Source of the DNA: JAJDOD01 sp039024895
GTDB lineage: Bacteria > Pseudomonadota > Alphaproteobacteria > Rhodobacterales > Rhodobacteraceae
DNA: 64,000 nucleotides
Reading direction: 5' to 3'
NCBI GenBank assembly: GCA_039024895.1
Contig: JBCCPJ010000001.1
Span: 1-64,000, forward strand
The stretch's first letter is position 1; every line of letters starts with the position of its first letter. Both the position numbers and the translations under genes were made by a program. This document shows, one piece after another, positions 17,573 through 27,255 of the stretch. Below the pieces are notes generated by a model. The model was not told the DNA's origin and ran no database searches. It was given only the letters and a program-made list of their open reading frames with translations.

Positions 17573-17953
17573 ATGACTGCACAGCTCGAACATTTAAACA
17601 TGACCGTCAGCGATCCGAAGGCAACCGCCGCCTGGATTGCGCGCGTCTTCGATTGGGAAATACGTTGGGAAGGACCTGGCATGCAGACAGGCTACACCGT
17701 GCATGTCGGCGGAAATGACACCTACCTCGCGCTTTTCTCCTATCAAGAGGCGCAAAATTCTGAAGACGAGAGCTACCGCACCAAGGGCGGCCTCAACCAC
17801 TGGGCAGTTGTCGTAGACGATCTGAACTTGGTTGAAGAGCGCGTAAAGGCGGAGGGTTTTATGCCGAAAAGCCATGCGAACTACGAGCCAGGACGTCGAT
17901 TTTACTTCAATGACGCTGACGGAATTGAAGTCGAGGTGGTGCAATACGACTAA
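17573..17953 (+). CDS. VOC family protein (glyoxalase/bleomycin-resistance fold)
   Basis: A 126-residue single vicinal-oxygen-chelate domain with two beta-alpha-beta-beta-beta units: QLEHLNMTVSDPKATAAWIA and LNHWAVVVDDLNLVEERVKAEG, ending in FYFNDADGIEVEVVQYD. Metal ligands would be the His in LEHLNM, His in LNHWA and the Glu near the end. The reaction is unknown because the family includes lyases, dioxygenases and resistance proteins. The ATG has GGAGG 7 nt upstream. It precedes the MATE gene by about 60 nt. Confidence 0.85.
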   Translation: MTAQLEHLNMTVSDPKATAAWIARVFDWEIRWEGPGMQTGYTVHVGGNDTYLALFSYQEAQNSEDESYRTKGGLNHWAVVVDDLNLVEERVKAEGFMPKSHANYEPGRRFYFNDADGIEVEVVQYD

Positions 17954-18015
17954 TTATTCCAGCACCCCGACGATAAAGATTGCCGATCGACAAGGAGCAG
18001 GTCTATAGGCCGCCC

Positions 18016-19383
18016 ATGCAATCTGAAACCGCCCAGATGTCGCCACGCGCACGCGTCGGCGCTCAGGTCCGTGCCCTTTGGGTCCTCGGTCTGCCGCTTG
18101 TGGGCAGTCACATTGCGCAAGCGCTGATCGGGGTCACTGATACGGTCATGATGGGCTGGTATGATATCACGGGGCTGGCGGCACTTTCCGTCGCCGGGCC
18201 GGTTTTCTTTATCATTTTCATCTTCGGGTCAGGCTTTGCATGGGCAGTTGCCCCCATGGTGGCAAGCGCACTCGGACAGGGAGACGAGAGACAGGTACGC
18301 CGAGTTACCCGCATGGGACTATGGTTGTCTCTCGGCGTCGGCTTCTTGTTCGTCCCGCTGTTCTTTTTCTTCGAACCTATCATGCTGACGATTGGACAGG
18401 AGCCGGAGGTTGCAGCCGAAGCCGGGCGCTACATGCCGTATCTCGGTCTTGGCCTCATACCTGCCCTCCTCACTCAGGTTCTGAAGAGTTACCTGTCGGC
18501 GCTTGAACTCACCCGAGCGATAATGTTCGCCGTATTCGGCTCCGCGCTCATGAATGCCTTGGTCAATTATGCATTGATCTTCGGGAACTTCGGCCTGCCA
18601 GAGCTTGGCATTGTGGGCGCGGGCATTGCCTCACTTGTGAGCCACACAGTTACCTTCGCTATCCTCATTGTGTACGCCCTGAGAAAGCGGCCCAATCACG
18701 CCTTGCTGCAAAACCTCCACCGGCCCGACCCCGAAGCATTATGGGCGGTTTTCCGGCTCGGGGTACCGATTGGTTTTACGCTACTCGCGGAAACAGGACT
18801 TTTTGCCGCCTCGAGCGTTATGATGGGTTGGCTTGGGACCATTCCGCTCGCGGCCCACGGTATTGCGTTACAGATCACAAGCATCTCATTCATGGTACCG
18901 CTCGGCCTAAGCCAGGCGATCACAGTACGTATCGGCAAGGCTCGGGGTCAGAACGATCCTCTGGCTTTGCGGGATGCCGCTATCGCTGGGATGATCCTCG
19001 CGGGCATAACAATGACTTTCATTGTGGCCACTTTCTTGATCATACCGGGCCCTTTGGTCAGTCTTTTCGTAGACCCTTCTGACATTGCGCAGCCAGAAAT
19101 CCTTGTCGTTGGCATCACGCTATTGATGTTGGCAGCACTATTTCAATTGGTCGATATAGGTCAGGTCGTTGCGCTCGGCATGTTGCGAGGTGTTCAAGAT
19201 ACACGCGTGCCGATGATAATGGCGATTGTCAGCTACTGGGGCATTGGTTTGCCGACAGCTTACATACTCGGGTTCGTGTTCGGCCTGGAAGGTGCAGGCG
19301 TCTGGCTTGGCCTGTCAGTTGGCCTCGCATTTGCCTGCGGCGGCATGCAGTTTAGGTTCTGGAGCCGATATGCTCGCGCCTGA
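18016..19383 (+). CDS. MATE family efflux transporter
   Basis: An inner-membrane protein of about 455 residues with twelve membrane segments in two bundles, the layout of NorM/MATE exporters that expel cationic drugs against Na+ or H+. Family segments are LVGSHIAQALIGVTDTVMMG near the N-terminus and the matching second-half FTLLAETGLFAASSVMMG. The start is uncertain: ATG at 18016 lacks a close ribosome-binding site (AAGGAG ends 18 nt upstream), while a TTG at 17980 is in frame. Probably co-transcribed with the VOC gene. Confidence 0.9.
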   Translation: MQSETAQMSPRARVGAQVRALWVLGLPLVGSHIAQALIGVTDTVMMGWYDITGLAALSVAGPVFFIIFIFGSGFAWAVAPMVASALGQGDERQVRRVTRMGLWLSLGVGFLFVPLFFFFEPIMLTIGQEPEVAAEAGRYMPYLGLGLIPALLTQVLKSYLSALELTRAIMFAVFGSALMNALVNYALIFGNFGLPELGIVGAGIASLVSHTVTFAILIVYALRKRPNHALLQNLHRPDPEALWAVFRLGVPIGFTLLAETGLFAASSVMMGWLGTIPLAAHGIALQITSISFMVPLGLSQAITVRIGKARGQNDPLALRDAAIAGMILAGITMTFIVATFLIIPGPLVSLFVDPSDIAQPEILVVGITLLMLAALFQLVDIGQVVALGMLRGVQDTRVPMIMAIVSYWGIGLPTAYILGFVFGLEGAGVWLGLSVGLAFACGGMQFRFWSRYARA

Positions 19384-19442
19384 TATACTGTCGTATGGTC
19401 TAACAATGATGGGCGCAGCCTAAGCGCAAAAGCCTCTGCTTG

Positions 19443-21701
19443 CTATTGCACTTCCGTTTTCAGCCAATTCATCACATCTTCGCGCACCGACTGAACGCCA
19501 GAACCACGCGCTGTGTCTATAACACGTCGCGCCTCGCCAAGATCCACGCGCCGGATCAGATGTTTAACTGGGCCGATGGACGCTGGCCGCATGGACAGTG
19601 CACGAAGCCCCATGGCTGCAAAGCACATGGCTTCAACCGGCCGGCCTGCATCCTCGCCGCAAAAACTCACGGGAGTTCCGGTTTCATTACAGCGAGAGAC
19701 AATCTGTTCAATGAAAGACAGGAAGCTGACGTTCAAGGTGTCGTAGCGCCGCCGCACACGCTCGTTTTCCCGATCCGCTGCAAAGAAAAACTGTTTGAGA
19801 TCGTTTCCGCCAATCGAAATAAAGTCTGCCATTTCAAAGAATTGGCGAGGTGCAAACGCGAGCGATGGGGTTTCAAGCATCGCACCAATTTCTACCTTTG
19901 CAGGCAATGCGTGACCGAGTTTGCGTTCCCGCTCAATCTCGTCCAGCGCATGTTGGCGCGCCGCCCGAAACTCGTCGAATTGCGCGATAAACGGAAACAT
20001 GATGGTCAAAGGTTGGCCTTGCGAGGCACGGATCAGCGCTTGGAGCTGCATCCTCATCACGCCAACCTTGTCCAAACCCACACGGATCGCACGCCAACCG
20101 AGCGCCGGGTTGGGTTCGTCTTCCCGCTTCATGTAGGGCAGGACCTTATCGGACCCGATATCTAAGGTTCGAAAAACTACCCGACGGCCATCGGCGGCAT
20201 CAAGAACACGCGCGTAGATCCCAGCAAGCTCCGAGCGACGTGGCACTGTGTTGCGCGCCAAGAACTGTAGCTCTGTCCGAAAAAGACCGACCCCTTCAGC
20301 ACCCGAGTTCTTCAGAGATGGCAATTCCGCGATGAGGCCTGCATTCATCTGCAGTTCAACGGTAGAGCCATCTAGCGATTGTGCCGGAAGCGCACGTAAC
20401 CCTGCATAGCGTTCCTGCGCTTTCGCCTGCATCGCAATTTTATCGCGAAAGGCAGACACGACCGTGTCGTCGGGCCTCAGATGTACAATACCTTGATCAC
20501 CGTCGACCATGATATGGTCGCCATTCAACGCCTCGGTGGCAAGGCGGTCCCCCGCATGAACGACGAGTGGAATAGCCCAAGCGCGTGCAACAATAGCGGC
20601 ATGGCTACCAACCGAACCCTGCTCCAGCACAATCCCTTTGAGCTCGCCGCGACCATAATCCAATAACTCCGCCGGACCGATATTCCGCGCGATCAATATG
20701 GCATTCTCTGGAATGCCGGCACCCGTATCATTACCTTGGCCTGTCAGGATACGGAGCAAGCGGTTCGATAAATCGTCTAGGTCTTGCAATCGCTCCCGCA
20801 AGTAGACGTCAGCAGCCTGACCAAGGCGCGCCCTTGCGGAAGACTGTTCTTTTTCAACTGCCGCCTCTGCCGAAAGACCCGCTGAGATATCCTCTTTCAT
20901 ACGCTGTAGCCACGACCGCGAATTTGCGAACATTCGGTATGCTTCGAGGACCTCTCGCTGATCTTTATCGACCGGATCATGGCTCACGGATTTCAGCATC
21001 TCGTCTACAGAAACGCGAAGCTGATCAATGGCTTGCTGAAGACGCTCCGTCTCCGCAACGGGATCGTCCGCCACGAGATTAGTTACGACCACGCGCGGCT
21101 CATGCAACCAGACTTTCCCTTCAGCGACACCCTCCTGCCCAACGGTTCCACGAAACAAGATCGGGTTTGTGTGTGGCGCCCTGAGCGCCTCACCCTCTCC
21201 AACAAATGCGCCAAGCTCCGACATCTCTGCTAGGACCATCGCGACAACTTCGAGGGCATACACCTCATCCTCGGAAAAAGCGCGCGCTTCACGTGATTGG
21301 ACGACCAACACGCCAAGCTTATCGCCCAACCTAGAAATCGGTACGCCGCAAAAAGAGGAAAAGACTTCTTCGCCGGTTTCCGGCATAAAGCGAAAGCCTC
21401 GGGCATTCGGGGCGTCAGCCTCATTCACCGGTTTCCCGGTTCGAGCGATGCGCCCTACGAGGCCCTCACCCATTTTCAAACGCGTTTTATGAACTGCTTC
21501 CTGATTGAGCCCTTCAGTTGCGCAGAGTTCGAGCGTTTCGGCATCCCGGAAGAGATAAATCGAACACACCTCGGTTTGCATAGAAGAAGCAATGAGACCA
21601 ACAATGCTGTCGAGACGCTCCTGACCGGCCGAGTCCTCAGCCAAGGTGCCTTTCAACCGCTGGAGCAGCTTTCGGCTTTCACTTTCTGTCTGCTCGATCA
21701 T
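19443..21701 (-). CDS. ptsP: PtsP, enzyme I of the nitrogen phosphotransferase system
   Basis: PtsP takes phosphate from phosphoenolpyruvate and passes it to NPr, starting the regulatory PTS-Ntr chain. The 752-residue protein has an N-terminal GAF domain (about 15-165: SSMQTEVCSIYLFRD, FCGVPI), then the enzyme I swivelling domain with the phospho-acceptor His in GSHAAIVARAWAIPL. The PEP-binding TIM barrel follows (GVGLFRTELQF, GSDKVLPYM, FCGEDAGRP). The length and GAF fusion distinguish it from the sugar-PTS enzyme I. It is convergent with the MATE gene. Confidence 0.95.
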   Translation of the reverse strand: MIEQTESESRKLLQRLKGTLAEDSAGQERLDSIVGLIASSMQTEVCSIYLFRDAETLELCATEGLNQEAVHKTRLKMGEGLVGRIARTGKPVNEADAPNARGFRFMPETGEEVFSSFCGVPISRLGDKLGVLVVQSREARAFSEDEVYALEVVAMVLAEMSELGAFVGEGEALRAPHTNPILFRGTVGQEGVAEGKVWLHEPRVVVTNLVADDPVAETERLQQAIDQLRVSVDEMLKSVSHDPVDKDQREVLEAYRMFANSRSWLQRMKEDISAGLSAEAAVEKEQSSARARLGQAADVYLRERLQDLDDLSNRLLRILTGQGNDTGAGIPENAILIARNIGPAELLDYGRGELKGIVLEQGSVGSHAAIVARAWAIPLVVHAGDRLATEALNGDHIMVDGDQGIVHLRPDDTVVSAFRDKIAMQAKAQERYAGLRALPAQSLDGSTVELQMNAGLIAELPSLKNSGAEGVGLFRTELQFLARNTVPRRSELAGIYARVLDAADGRRVVFRTLDIGSDKVLPYMKREDEPNPALGWRAIRVGLDKVGVMRMQLQALIRASQGQPLTIMFPFIAQFDEFRAARQHALDEIERERKLGHALPAKVEIGAMLETPSLAFAPRQFFEMADFISIGGNDLKQFFFAADRENERVRRRYDTLNVSFLSFIEQIVSRCNETGTPVSFCGEDAGRPVEAMCFAAMGLRALSMRPASIGPVKHLIRRVDLGEARRVIDTARGSGVQSVREDVMNWLKTEVQ

Positions 21702-21806
21702 TTTCTCCCCGCCGCAGCGGTCATCCGCTTGAAACCAAATAGAGCACGTGCGGAAGCAAGCGTAAAACGGAAAAATAGGACTCCCCGTGTCGGCGCAATC
21801 TGAAAT

Positions 21807-22241
21807 TTAAATCTTGGCAAGCAGACCGCGCGCCGCAACTTCGATAAGGTCCAGCGCACCTTCGAAGTCGCGCGTATAGTAGGGATCGGGGACGTTAGAT
21901 TGCTCTACATGCGGAGCGAAATCGAGAAATAGTTTCACTGGCGTGTTGTTGCCAGCAGGTCGGACGGCTTCAATTGCGCGAAGGTTATCCTTATCCATGG
22001 CAAGCATCAGATCGAAGGATGTAAAGTCGTCGCTCGTCAATTGTCGAGCGCGGAGGGGCGTGAGGTCGTAGCCGCGTTTGGCAGCTGCTTCAATCGCTGG
22101 ACCATAGGGACGGTCGCCAATGTGCCAGTCCGACGTGCCAACGCTATCCACAACAACTTGCCCGTTTGACAGCACTCGGATCACAGCTTCCGCCGTGGGT
22201 GATCTGCAGATATTGCCAAGGCACACACATATTACGCGCAT
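21807..22241 (-). CDS. low-molecular-weight protein tyrosine phosphatase
   Basis: The N-terminal phosphate loop is CLGNICRS (Cys7 to Ser14), the C-x5-R-S active site of LMW-PTPs. The general-acid Asp lies in PDPYYTRDF. Length about 144 residues is typical. The ATG at 22239-22241 is preferred because the first strand MRVICVCLGN begins there; the frame is open 7 codons further. The substrate is unknown. The gene is divergent from the sirtuin gene, with about 65 nt between the starts. Confidence 0.92.
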   Translation of the reverse strand: MRVICVCLGNICRSPTAEAVIRVLSNGQVVVDSVGTSDWHIGDRPYGPAIEAAAKRGYDLTPLRARQLTSDDFTSFDLMLAMDKDNLRAIEAVRPAGNNTPVKLFLDFAPHVEQSNVPDPYYTRDFEGALDLIEVAARGLLAKI

Positions 22242-22306
22242 ATGGACTGGTCTCCCCTTCACTTTGCCATAGGGTTTATCAGCGACGTTGATCTGGAGCG
22301 AGCGTG

Positions 22307-22993
22307 ATGAAAATCGTCATTTTGACAGGTGCGGGTGTATCTGCCGAAAGTGGGCTGGGCACATTTCGCGACAAAAGCGGGGTCTGGACAAAATATGACT
22401 TACAAGAGGTTGCAACGCCCCAAGGTTTTGCGCGCAATCCGCAAAAGGTCATCGACTTTTATAATATGCGCCGCAAAAACGCGGCTGGCGCACAACCCAA
22501 CGCGGCACATTTCGCCCTCGCTCATTTGCAAGCGAAATATCCGCACGAATTTGCGCTGATTACCCAGAATGTCGACTCGCTCCACGAAGCAGCGGGGTCG
22601 ACAGCAATCCATATGCACGGCGCGCATGGCACGGCACGCTGTACAATCTGTGATGTGCGTTGGACGGCACCTTTGATCATGTCGCTGGAGGACGCCTGTC
22701 CGAGCTGTGGAAGTAAAACAACGCGACCGGACGTTGTTTGGTTTGGCGAGATGCCGCTCTACCTGCCGGAAATCGCGGAGCACCTGAGGGGCGCAGATCT
22801 TTTTGTTGCCATTGGCACGAGCGGCACTGTGTATCCAGCTGCTGGCTTTGTCTCTGAAGTAAAGGCAGCTGGAGGGCAAACTGTGGAAATAAACCTGGAA
22901 CCGTCAAACGTCGCGGGTCAGTTCGATGAGGTGATCCTGGGTCCTGCTACCGAAACCGTGCCCGCGTGGGTGAAGTCTGTTCTCGGAGAGTAG
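22307..22993 (+). CDS. cobB: CobB-like NAD-dependent protein deacylase (sirtuin)
   Basis: Sirtuins remove acyl groups from lysines using NAD+. The NAD-binding signature is TGAGVSAESGLGTFR, the base-binding segment is TQNVDSLHE, and catalytic His104 lies in HMHGAHG. The four zinc cysteines are Cys112, Cys115, Cys131 and Cys134. Tyr52 and Arg55 (FYNMRR) match the Y-x-x-R pair that lets class III sirtuins such as E. coli CobB and SIRT5 accept succinyl-lysine, so desuccinylase activity is expected. A GTG directly before the ATG is an alternative start. Length 228 residues. Confidence 0.93.
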   Translation: MKIVILTGAGVSAESGLGTFRDKSGVWTKYDLQEVATPQGFARNPQKVIDFYNMRRKNAAGAQPNAAHFALAHLQAKYPHEFALITQNVDSLHEAAGSTAIHMHGAHGTARCTICDVRWTAPLIMSLEDACPSCGSKTTRPDVVWFGEMPLYLPEIAEHLRGADLFVAIGTSGTVYPAAGFVSEVKAAGGQTVEINLEPSNVAGQFDEVILGPATETVPAWVKSVLGE

Positions 22994-23144
22994 AACTGCG
23001 CATGCGTGCATAGCTTGAGATTGCCGCCGCGCCTGGGCAGACGATCGGAAACTGCTGGCGAAGGATGCGCGCACTACACATGCGCTTGCCCCTGTCCCGT
23101 CGATCCCTTAACAGCCACCGCGAACTGTCTTTTGCCGAGGCCCT

Positions 23145-24383
23145 ATGCCTGTCCTGGTTATGAAATTTGGCGGCACGTCCGTCGCCACTCTTGATCGCAT
23201 CCGGCGTGCTGCAAAACGCGTTGGCCGCGAGGTGTCCAATGGCTATGACGTCATTGTCATTGTATCCGCCATGGCAGGCAAAACCAATGAATTGGTTGGG
23301 TGGGTAGAAGAGACATCCAAACTTTATGACGCACGCGAATATGACGCTGTCGTTTCTTCTGGCGAGCAAGTGACCGCTGGGCTCATGGCACTCACACTCC
23401 AAGAAATGGATGTGCCCGCGCGAAGTTGGCAGGGCTGGCAAGTACCATTGAACACCAACAGCACCCATGCAAGCGCTCGAATAGAGGATATCGGCACCAA
23501 CGCGATCAACGCAAAGTTCGCCGAAGGCATGCGTGTGGCTGTGGTCGCAGGTTTCCAAGGCATCAGTCCGGGAAACCGTGTCACGACGCTGGGACGCGGC
23601 GGATCAGACACAACAGCTGTGGCATTCGCAGCCGCCTTCGGCGCGGAGCGATGCGATATTTATACCGATGTCGACGGGGTCTACACCACCGACCCCCGTA
23701 TCACGTCGAAAGCTCGAAAGCTGGAAAAGATCGCATTCGAAGAAATGCTGGAGTTGGCATCACTAGGTGCGAAGGTGCTCCAAACCCGGTCTGTCGAACT
23801 TGCAATGCGCTATAATGTGCGTTTGCGCGTGTTATCGAGCTTTGAAGAAAATGGTGAAAACGCGGGTACGCTCGTTTGCGCCGAGGAGGATATCATGGAA
23901 AGCAATGTCGTGGCAGGCGTAGCCTATAGTCGGGATGAAGCAAAGATGACATTGCTCTCCGTCGCGGACCGACCAGGCATTGCGGCGGCCATTTTTGGCC
24001 CGCTGGCAGAGGCCGGGGTAAACGTGGACATGATCGTGCAGAACATCTCCGAAGATGGACGCACGGACATGACCTGCTCACTTCCGACAAACCAGGTGGA
24101 GCGCGCAAAAGCGGCCATGACAGCCGTCAAAGATAAAGGCGAAGTCAATTACGCTGAACTCGTCACCGATGAGGAGGTCGCAAAAATCTCCGTGGTGGGC
24201 ATTGGCATGCGCAGTCACGCTGGCGTTGCCGCCCAGATGTTTAAGTCTCTGCGCGACGAAGGCATAAACATAAAGGTCATCACAACATCGGAGATAAAGA
24301 TCTCTGTGTTGATCGAAAGAAAATACTTGGAGCTCGCAGTGCAAGCACTCCATGACGCCTTCGGGCTGGAGACTGCGGGTTAA
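23145..24383 (+). CDS. lysC: aspartate kinase
   Basis: Aspartokinase catalyses the first step of lysine, threonine, methionine and diaminopimelate synthesis. Kinase signatures are the N-terminal KFGGTSV and the GGSDTTAVAFA segment; YTDVDGVYTTDPRI is also conserved. Two C-terminal ACT domains follow (about 265-412: LLSVADRPGIAAAIFGPLAEA and ISVVGIGMRSHAG), the site of lysine and threonine feedback inhibition. Length 412 is typical. Its stop codon overlaps the convergent GMC oxidoreductase gene by 4 nt. Confidence 0.96.
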   Translation: MPVLVMKFGGTSVATLDRIRRAAKRVGREVSNGYDVIVIVSAMAGKTNELVGWVEETSKLYDAREYDAVVSSGEQVTAGLMALTLQEMDVPARSWQGWQVPLNTNSTHASARIEDIGTNAINAKFAEGMRVAVVAGFQGISPGNRVTTLGRGGSDTTAVAFAAAFGAERCDIYTDVDGVYTTDPRITSKARKLEKIAFEEMLELASLGAKVLQTRSVELAMRYNVRLRVLSSFEENGENAGTLVCAEEDIMESNVVAGVAYSRDEAKMTLLSVADRPGIAAAIFGPLAEAGVNVDMIVQNISEDGRTDMTCSLPTNQVERAKAAMTAVKDKGEVNYAELVTDEEVAKISVVGIGMRSHAGVAAQMFKSLRDEGINIKVITTSEIKISVLIERKYLELAVQALHDAFGLETAG

Positions 24384-26032
24384 CGCTGGCTGTTTTCCCA
24401 GTTTGGATGAACCCAGGGCGTGACGTCTTCTTTCGGAAGCGTCTTCCCGAGGATATGTGCAGCGACCTTTTCGCCGACCATGATCGAAGGTGCATTGAGA
24501 TTACCGTTAGGGATCTGCGGAAAGATCGAACTATCCGCGATCCGCAGCCCATCAACACCGATAACGCGCCCCTGCGGATCGACAACGGCGCCCGGGTCGT
24601 CGGTGTCGCCCATGCGACATGTTCCGCAGGCATGATAGGCGCTTTCCGCATGGTCACGAATAAAGCCATCGATTTGAGCGTCAGAAACGACATCGGACCC
24701 AGGAAACAACTCACCGGCCGCATAGTCTTGAAACGCTTCCTGTTCAAAAATTTCGCGAGTTAGCCGGATAGCTTGGCGAAAATCGGTCCAATCTTGCTCG
24801 GTCGACATGTAGTTGAAGCGAATTTCTGGTGGCGTCGTTGGATTAGCCGATTTGAGGCGCACCATGCCGCGCGAAGGCGATCGCATGGGTCCCACATGCG
24901 CCTGGAAGCCATGTCCTTCAGCGATCATCTTACCGTCATATCGAACGGCAATCGGCAGGAAGTGGAACTGGATATCCGGGTATTCAATTCCGGCCCTGGA
25001 GCGAATGAAACCGCAGCTTTCGAAATTATTCGTGGCACCTGGCCCACTTCGCGTCAGGAGCCACCGCAAGGCGACCCACGCTTTCCCGGGTAGGTTCCAG
25101 TAGCGATAAAGCGTTATGGGCTTTGCCGCACGCATTTGAAAATACACTTCAAGATGGTCCTGAAGGTTCGCACCAACACCTGGGCGATCGGCAAGAACAG
25201 AAGTGCCATGTTCGGTCAGATGCTTTCCCGGTCCAATGCCGGATAACATCAATAGCTTAGGCGTGTTGAACGAAGAGGCCGCTAAAATTACTTCGCGGCG
25301 GGCACGGATTTTGGACAGTTCGTTGCGCTTTTCAGAGGCGAGGGTCACGCCCACGGCGCGCCGACCTTCAAAAATGACGCGTTCGGCGAAACCGCGCACC
25401 AACCTCACGTTAAACCGTCTTAAAGAAGGCTTAAGATAAGCATCTGCGGCAGACCAACGGCGTCCTCTGAAAACTGTCTGTTCAAAGGGGCCAAATCCCT
25501 CCTGCTTCTCACCGTTATAGTCGGCGGTCGCCTCGTACCCTGCTTGCCGCCCGGCTTCTACGAACGCGTGGAAAAGTGGATTTGCCCGTTTGCCACGCGT
25601 TACATGAAGTGGTCCGTCAATACCGCGCCAAGGGGACGGATTTGGACCGTGCCAATGTTCCATCCGTTTGAAATACGGCAATACGTCCTCGTAGCTCCAA
25701 CCGGAAGCCCCCATTTGCGCCCAGGTGTCAAAGTCTCGCGCGTGCCCGCGCACGAAAACCATACCGTTTATTGATGATGAGCCACCAACAACCTTTCCCC
25801 GTGGCGCGGCCATTACGCGATTATTCATGTGCGGCTCAGGCTCAGTTGCGTAACCCCAATCGTAGCGGTTCATGTTCATCGGATAAGACAAGGCACCCGG
25901 CATACGAATGAATGGCCCAGCATCGCTGCCACCAAACTCGACCACAATGACCGAATGCCCTGCCTCAGCGAGCCGATATGCAACGGCGCAACCGCCCGAA
26001 CCGGCACCCACGACAACATAGTCGGCCTGCAT
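24380..26032 (-). CDS. GMC family FAD oxidoreductase (choline dehydrogenase-like)
   Basis: GMC enzymes oxidise alcohols with FAD. The dinucleotide motif VVVGAGSGGCAVAYRLAEAG stands at the N-terminus, the GMC signature 1 is at RGKVVGGSSSINGMVFVRG, and the C-terminal PS-type region holds the catalytic His in YHACGTCRMG and an Asn in PNGNLNAPSIM. Length about 550 residues fits choline dehydrogenase relatives. No betaine genes lie nearby, so the substrate is open. An ATG at 26081-26083 is in frame but has poor ribosome-binding spacing; I prefer the conserved start at 26030-26032. Confidence 0.88.
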   Translation of the reverse strand: MQADYVVVGAGSGGCAVAYRLAEAGHSVIVVEFGGSDAGPFIRMPGALSYPMNMNRYDWGYATEPEPHMNNRVMAAPRGKVVGGSSSINGMVFVRGHARDFDTWAQMGASGWSYEDVLPYFKRMEHWHGPNPSPWRGIDGPLHVTRGKRANPLFHAFVEAGRQAGYEATADYNGEKQEGFGPFEQTVFRGRRWSAADAYLKPSLRRFNVRLVRGFAERVIFEGRRAVGVTLASEKRNELSKIRARREVILAASSFNTPKLLMLSGIGPGKHLTEHGTSVLADRPGVGANLQDHLEVYFQMRAAKPITLYRYWNLPGKAWVALRWLLTRSGPGATNNFESCGFIRSRAGIEYPDIQFHFLPIAVRYDGKMIAEGHGFQAHVGPMRSPSRGMVRLKSANPTTPPEIRFNYMSTEQDWTDFRQAIRLTREIFEQEAFQDYAAGELFPGSDVVSDAQIDGFIRDHAESAYHACGTCRMGDTDDPGAVVDPQGRVIGVDGLRIADSSIFPQIPNGNLNAPSIMVGEKVAAHILGKTLPKEDVTPWVHPNWENSQR

Positions 26033-26083
26033 ATCCGCATCCGACAGCAGCTGTCCCTCACTCTTTACTGGACGCAAATTCAT

Positions 26084-26574
26084 CGCTCCGAAGGTCTTCT
26101 TTCAGCCAGTCGTGCCATCTGTTCGCGCCATCGACCACTCAAAAACCGCCACATTTGAGATGATTGCGCCCATGAAGGCCCGTGCACTCGCTCTAAAGCG
26201 GACCGATTAGGCAGAATTCTCCTAATCTTAGGTGGCAGGCGTTTCGAAGATCGCCACGCGGACGCAGTACATCACTGGCCAGACAGCGGCGGCCATTGCT
26301 TGCTCGCCTTGTGCGTTGCATAACAATTCGTATCAGGTTCAGGTTTTCGACCCTCGCACCACGGTGGCCTTAACGAAGTCGCAGACTGTTCAAGCTGATC
26401 TGCAGGCTTTTGTCGGAGACGCGGGCGTTTTGGCCGAGCTTCAGCAACAAGGCCGACGCGTTCGGATCGTTGATCATATTGTGCAGCTAGCAACGTTATT
26501 GCTTGGCGTTGGACTGGACCAAAGGTAGCAATTTCAAGGCGTGGGCGCGGGCTCCACGAAAAGGCAGGGCACAT
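26084..26574. other. intergenic region with a 23-bp inverted repeat
   Basis: I recognise no gene here. Open frames on both strands have no family features. An inverted repeat GATTAGG...CCTAATC lies at 26205-26227 with AGAATTCT, itself a palindrome, in its centre; it could be an operator for the GMC gene or the pth operon. In many relatives rplY precedes pth, but no L25 sequence is visible. Confidence 0.4.
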
Positions 26575-27255
26575 ATGAAACTGTTTGTGGGGCTTGGGAA
26601 CCCTGGCGCCAAATACGCTGGAAACCGGCACAACATCGGTTTCATGGCGCTTGACCGGATTGCTGGCGATCATGGCTTTGGGGCCTGGCGAAACAAGTTT
26701 CAGGGAATGGTGGCCGACGGAAATCTGGGCGGACAAAAGTTCCTGCTTCTTAAACCCGAAACTTTCATGAACAAGTCCGGTCAATCCGTCGGCGATGCCT
26801 TGCGCTTTTATAAGTTGGAAGCCAGTGAAGTAACCGTCTTTCACGATGAGATTGATCTCGCACCGGGCAAACTGCGCGTGAAACAAGGCGGCGGACATGC
26901 CGGGCACAATGGATTGCGTTCGCTCCATGCGCATATCGGAGACGCCTATCAGCGTGTCCGCATGGGCGTGGGACATCCAGGCCACAAAGACGCTGTGCCA
27001 ACTTACGTACTTAAAGACTTCTCCAAAGCCGATCAGGACTGGCTGGAGAACATGATGCAAGGCATTTCAGATGGTGCCGCGCAATTGGCAGAGGGCGATA
27101 CCGGCCGGTTTCAAAACGCCGTCGCATTACGGCTGAACCCACCGCGGTCGTCTAATACAGATACGAGCAAATCGAAACGATCAGACGAAGATCCATCCGA
27201 TAGCGCGCCGGATCCGCGTTCACCGCTCCAAAGACTGCTCGACAAGTTCTCGTGA
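26575..27255 (+). CDS. pth: peptidyl-tRNA hydrolase
   Basis: Pth recycles peptidyl-tRNAs released from stalled ribosomes by cutting the ester bond. The sequence opens with LFVGLGNPGAKYAGNRHNIGF, containing the catalytic His19 region, and has the second signature GGGHAGHNGLRS. FHDEIDL holds the conserved Asp. The protein is about 226 residues, longer than the 190-200 of many relatives because of a charged C-terminal tail rich in Ser, Asp and Pro. The ATG at 26575 begins the homology, with AAGGCAGGG upstream. The stop overlaps the next start (GTGA). Confidence 0.94.
   Translation: MKLFVGLGNPGAKYAGNRHNIGFMALDRIAGDHGFGAWRNKFQGMVADGNLGGQKFLLLKPETFMNKSGQSVGDALRFYKLEASEVTVFHDEIDLAPGKLRVKQGGGHAGHNGLRSLHAHIGDAYQRVRMGVGHPGHKDAVPTYVLKDFSKADQDWLENMMQGISDGAAQLAEGDTGRFQNAVALRLNPPRSSNTDTSKSKRSDEDPSDSAPDPRSPLQRLLDKFS

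Noticed and set aside
26272..27060. Long open frame on the minus strand opposite pth
   Set aside because: It lies antisense to the clearly real pth gene, and its product has no recognisable domain.
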